Source of the DNA: a virus
IMG/VR virus record: IMGVR_UViG_3300021960_000579
Coordinates: 1 to 22,154 of that record
Reading direction: 5' to 3' (one strand)
DNA length: 22,154 nt
The translations under genes were made by a program, and so were the position numbers. Shown here piece after piece: positions 20,411 through 22,154 of this stretch (within the stretch, counting starts at the first letter, position 1; every line of letters starts with the position of its first letter). Under the pieces are notes generated by a model that ran no database searches, was not told the DNA's origin, and saw nothing but the letters and a program-made list of their open reading frames with translations.

Positions 20411-22084
20411 ATGGCTACATATGAGCAGTACATGAATGCAGCTAGAAACGCAGACGCGCAGGGTGATGAGGATGCTGCGCGTCAGCTAGTTCAGGCTGCA
20501 ATTCGGGTTCGCGACGAGGCTAAATCGGCAGAAAAGGCTGATCGAACTTTTGGCGAAATGCTTTACGAGAACATTGTTGGCGAAGGTGAGGTTGACACCT
20601 TTGGCGAAAGAGTTGGTGATGTAATCGGCAGCGCCGCACGCGGCCTAATCCGTGGCGGCAAGGCTGCTGCTGAGTTGCCAGAGATGGCTGGGCGCGGCGC
20701 AGTTCGCTTGGGCGAGATTGCCACTGGCGCTGAGACAAGAACTCCAATCCTAGACACAGCTACGGGTCGCGCGATAGAGGGCGCGTATCAAGGCATAAGC
20801 GATATAGGAGAGGCAGTTGGCATACAAAGCCCTGAGCTTGCTGCGCGGGGGCAAACCTTGGGCGGGCAGTTTGCTGGCACTGTTGGCGAGTTTGTTGGCG
20901 GTGGCGTAGGCTTTGCACCTGTCGCTGGTGCAGTTTCTAAAGGCTTGCGCGCAGCAGGCGCAGCGCGAGGCGCGGATATTGCTGCAGACATTGGCCGTGC
21001 AGGGCTAACTAAATCTGGCATGCGCGCAGCAGCGGGAGGTGGTATCGCAAGCGAGGCTGCTGGTCAGCTAACAGAGGGAACGGCGGCAGAGCCTTATGCG
21101 CGCATTGTTGGGGCGTTTGCTGGTCCTGCAGCAGTCAGCCGTGCGGGCAAGGTCTACAACAAAACTGCGGAAGCCCTGCGCCAAAAGAACTTCAAATCAC
21201 CAGCCCTAGAGACTGCTGAGAAATCTAAAAACAAGGCTTGGGATGAGTTCGAGCAGGTTGCTGGTAAACTTGCAATCAACATGGATGACGTAAACAAAAA
21301 CCTTGGACTAGAGATTGCTGCAAACAGAAAAGACCTATTTGTGGGTTATTCCGCAGGGGCCAAGGGTGATGCTGAGTACATTGACGAAGCTATTAAGATG
21401 GTAGCGGCGCACACTGGCGACACATTTAACGCATCACAGCTTAATAACTTGGTAAGAGAGCTAAACAATGTTTATCGCAAAAGCGGGTACAAGCCGCAGG
21501 TCGCATTTATTCGTGACAATGTGAAAAACACACTTGATACAAAGGCAACCCAAGCTGCGTCTGTTATAGGTGGTGACGCAGGTGATCTTTTAAAGAACGC
21601 GAATGCAGAAAGCAGAAAGTACTACAAAATCAAAATGTTTGATGAGGCGATGGACAAGGCGAAGCGCAATGTGGCATCAACTGGATCAGGCGGTAACGTA
21701 GTGAATACCTACAAGCAGGCGATTAAGAACATACTCAATAACCCCAAAAACAGAATGCAGTTCGATCAAGACGAAATCATAATGATGGAGCGCTTTGTTA
21801 GGGGCAGCATGACTGACAATATGCTGCGTCTTATGAGTAAGTTGTCCCCCACAGGCAATGGGCTGATGGCTGCTTTGAATGTCGGCGCGGCTGCGGCAAA
21901 CCCAGCTATGCTTGGTGTAACTGCGGCAGGCATGACCGCAAAGGGCGTGATCGACAGGAAAACACTGAGTGCGGTTGATCAAATCAAGGACACAATTATC
22001 TCAGGTGTGCGCCCTCAATTCCGCGATAAGCTACAAAAAGACATCACTAAGGCCATAGGTCTATCAGCAGGATCGGAGCAGTAA
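20411..22084 (+). CDS. large predicted ejection/internal virion protein, 557 aa
   Basis: The ATG follows the previous stop by two bases. The N-terminus is a short helical repeat (YEQYMNAARNADAQGDEDAA). Residues 65-235 are very rich in Gly and Ala with repeated hydrophobic helices (TVGEFVGGGVGFAPVAGAVS), which may be membrane-inserting. Residues 250-460 are charged helices, and 475-525 contain another Ala/Met-rich hydrophobic stretch. This build suits a protein that forms a channel in the cell envelope during ejection. Position next to the lysozyme-like gene supports this. No family firmly recognised. Confidence 0.6.
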   Translation: MATYEQYMNAARNADAQGDEDAARQLVQAAIRVRDEAKSAEKADRTFGEMLYENIVGEGEVDTFGERVGDVIGSAARGLIRGGKAAAELPEMAGRGAVRLGEIATGAETRTPILDTATGRAIEGAYQGISDIGEAVGIQSPELAARGQTLGGQFAGTVGEFVGGGVGFAPVAGAVSKGLRAAGAARGADIAADIGRAGLTKSGMRAAAGGGIASEAAGQLTEGTAAEPYARIVGAFAGPAAVSRAGKVYNKTAEALRQKNFKSPALETAEKSKNKAWDEFEQVAGKLAINMDDVNKNLGLEIAANRKDLFVGYSAGAKGDAEYIDEAIKMVAAHTGDTFNASQLNNLVRELNNVYRKSGYKPQVAFIRDNVKNTLDTKATQAASVIGGDAGDLLKNANAESRKYYKIKMFDEAMDKAKRNVASTGSGGNVVNTYKQAIKNILNNPKNRMQFDQDEIIMMERFVRGSMTDNMLRLMSKLSPTGNGLMAALNVGAAAANPAMLGVTAAGMTAKGVIDRKTLSAVDQIKDTIISGVRPQFRDKLQKDITKAIGLSAGSEQ

Positions 22085-22085
22085 C

Positions 22086-22154
22086 ATGCAGCCACAAGCA
22101 AAAGACAGACGCGAGATTGAAGGTATCGTTCAAGACGCTATGGCGCAGGCTGTA
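22086..22154 (+). CDS. start of a further gene, possibly portal (3' truncated)
   Basis: GGAG lies about 8 bases before the ATG. Only 23 residues are visible (MQPQAKDRREIEGIVQDAMA then QAV). A charged start followed by a helix of this kind is seen at the beginning of some podovirus portal proteins, and portal is one of the genes still missing from the cluster. This is a guess from very little sequence. Confidence 0.5.
   Translation, partial: MQPQAKDRREIEGIVQDAMAQAV

Overview
This window looks like the genome of a tailed double-stranded DNA phage with short-tail (podovirus-like) virion genes. It is probably lytic and marine, and its host is probably an alphaproteobacterium. The phage call rests on terminase small and large subunits, a head-tail adaptor-like protein, a P22 gp10/T7 gp12-like tail protein, two S74-type fibres and a run of Ala/Gln-rich ejection-type proteins. 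The environment and host are inferred from remembered similarity to marine phage families and are uncertain. I saw no integrase, tRNA, rRNA, insertion sequence or CRISPR array.

Left part (1-2019, + strand): the end of a RecA/RepA-like AAA ATPase (5' truncated), then a gap of about 140 bp with an ATTAG/CTAAT-rich block and a dyad symmetric about CCTATAGG, then a probable PD-(D/E)XK nuclease overlapping a 61-aa gene. A hairpin terminator lies at the convergence point near 2003-2030.

Minus-strand small-gene operon (2057-4407): nine genes of 35-109 codons are read leftward from a predicted promoter near 4644-4673, which overlaps TATC-N5-GATA dyads. The first four genes each have the same roughly 67-nt leader: an outer stem, an inner 8-bp stem with a 4-nt loop whose sequence changes between copies while pairing is kept, and a constant Shine-Dalgarno tail. 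The covarying stems are the strongest unexplained signal in the window. A pocket-size early (host-interaction) operon is the natural inference.

Divergent non-coding region (4408-5519): operators, a GTTTTG repeat with 11-bp period, a cluster of GTAC-centred dyads, a C-run block that is G-quadruplex-like on the minus strand, nested inverted repeats, a sigma70-like promoter and a second CCTATAGG dyad. The two dyads differ only by one symmetric, compensatory base-pair change over 39 nt. The region is a good candidate for replication origin and/or packaging start as well as divergent control.

Late + strand operon (5520 to the end): terS, terL, a group of micro-genes (Cys-rich 26 aa, hydrophobic-N-terminus 63 aa, basic 40 aa), a 342-aa repeat protein, a basic 86-aa protein, the adaptor, a small virion protein, fibre 1 (S74), an 80-aa protein, a repeat protein with an embedded blue-copper-like domain and a Trp-every-10 tail, fibre 2 (S74), the gp10-like tail protein, a jelly-roll-like protein, a GNAT-like protein, and three or four ejection-type proteins including one with a lysozyme-like N-terminus. 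The genes are tightly packed, with many TAATG or ATGA junctions and no internal terminator noticed. Portal and capsid genes are not between terL and the adaptor; the gene starting at 22086 may begin that block.
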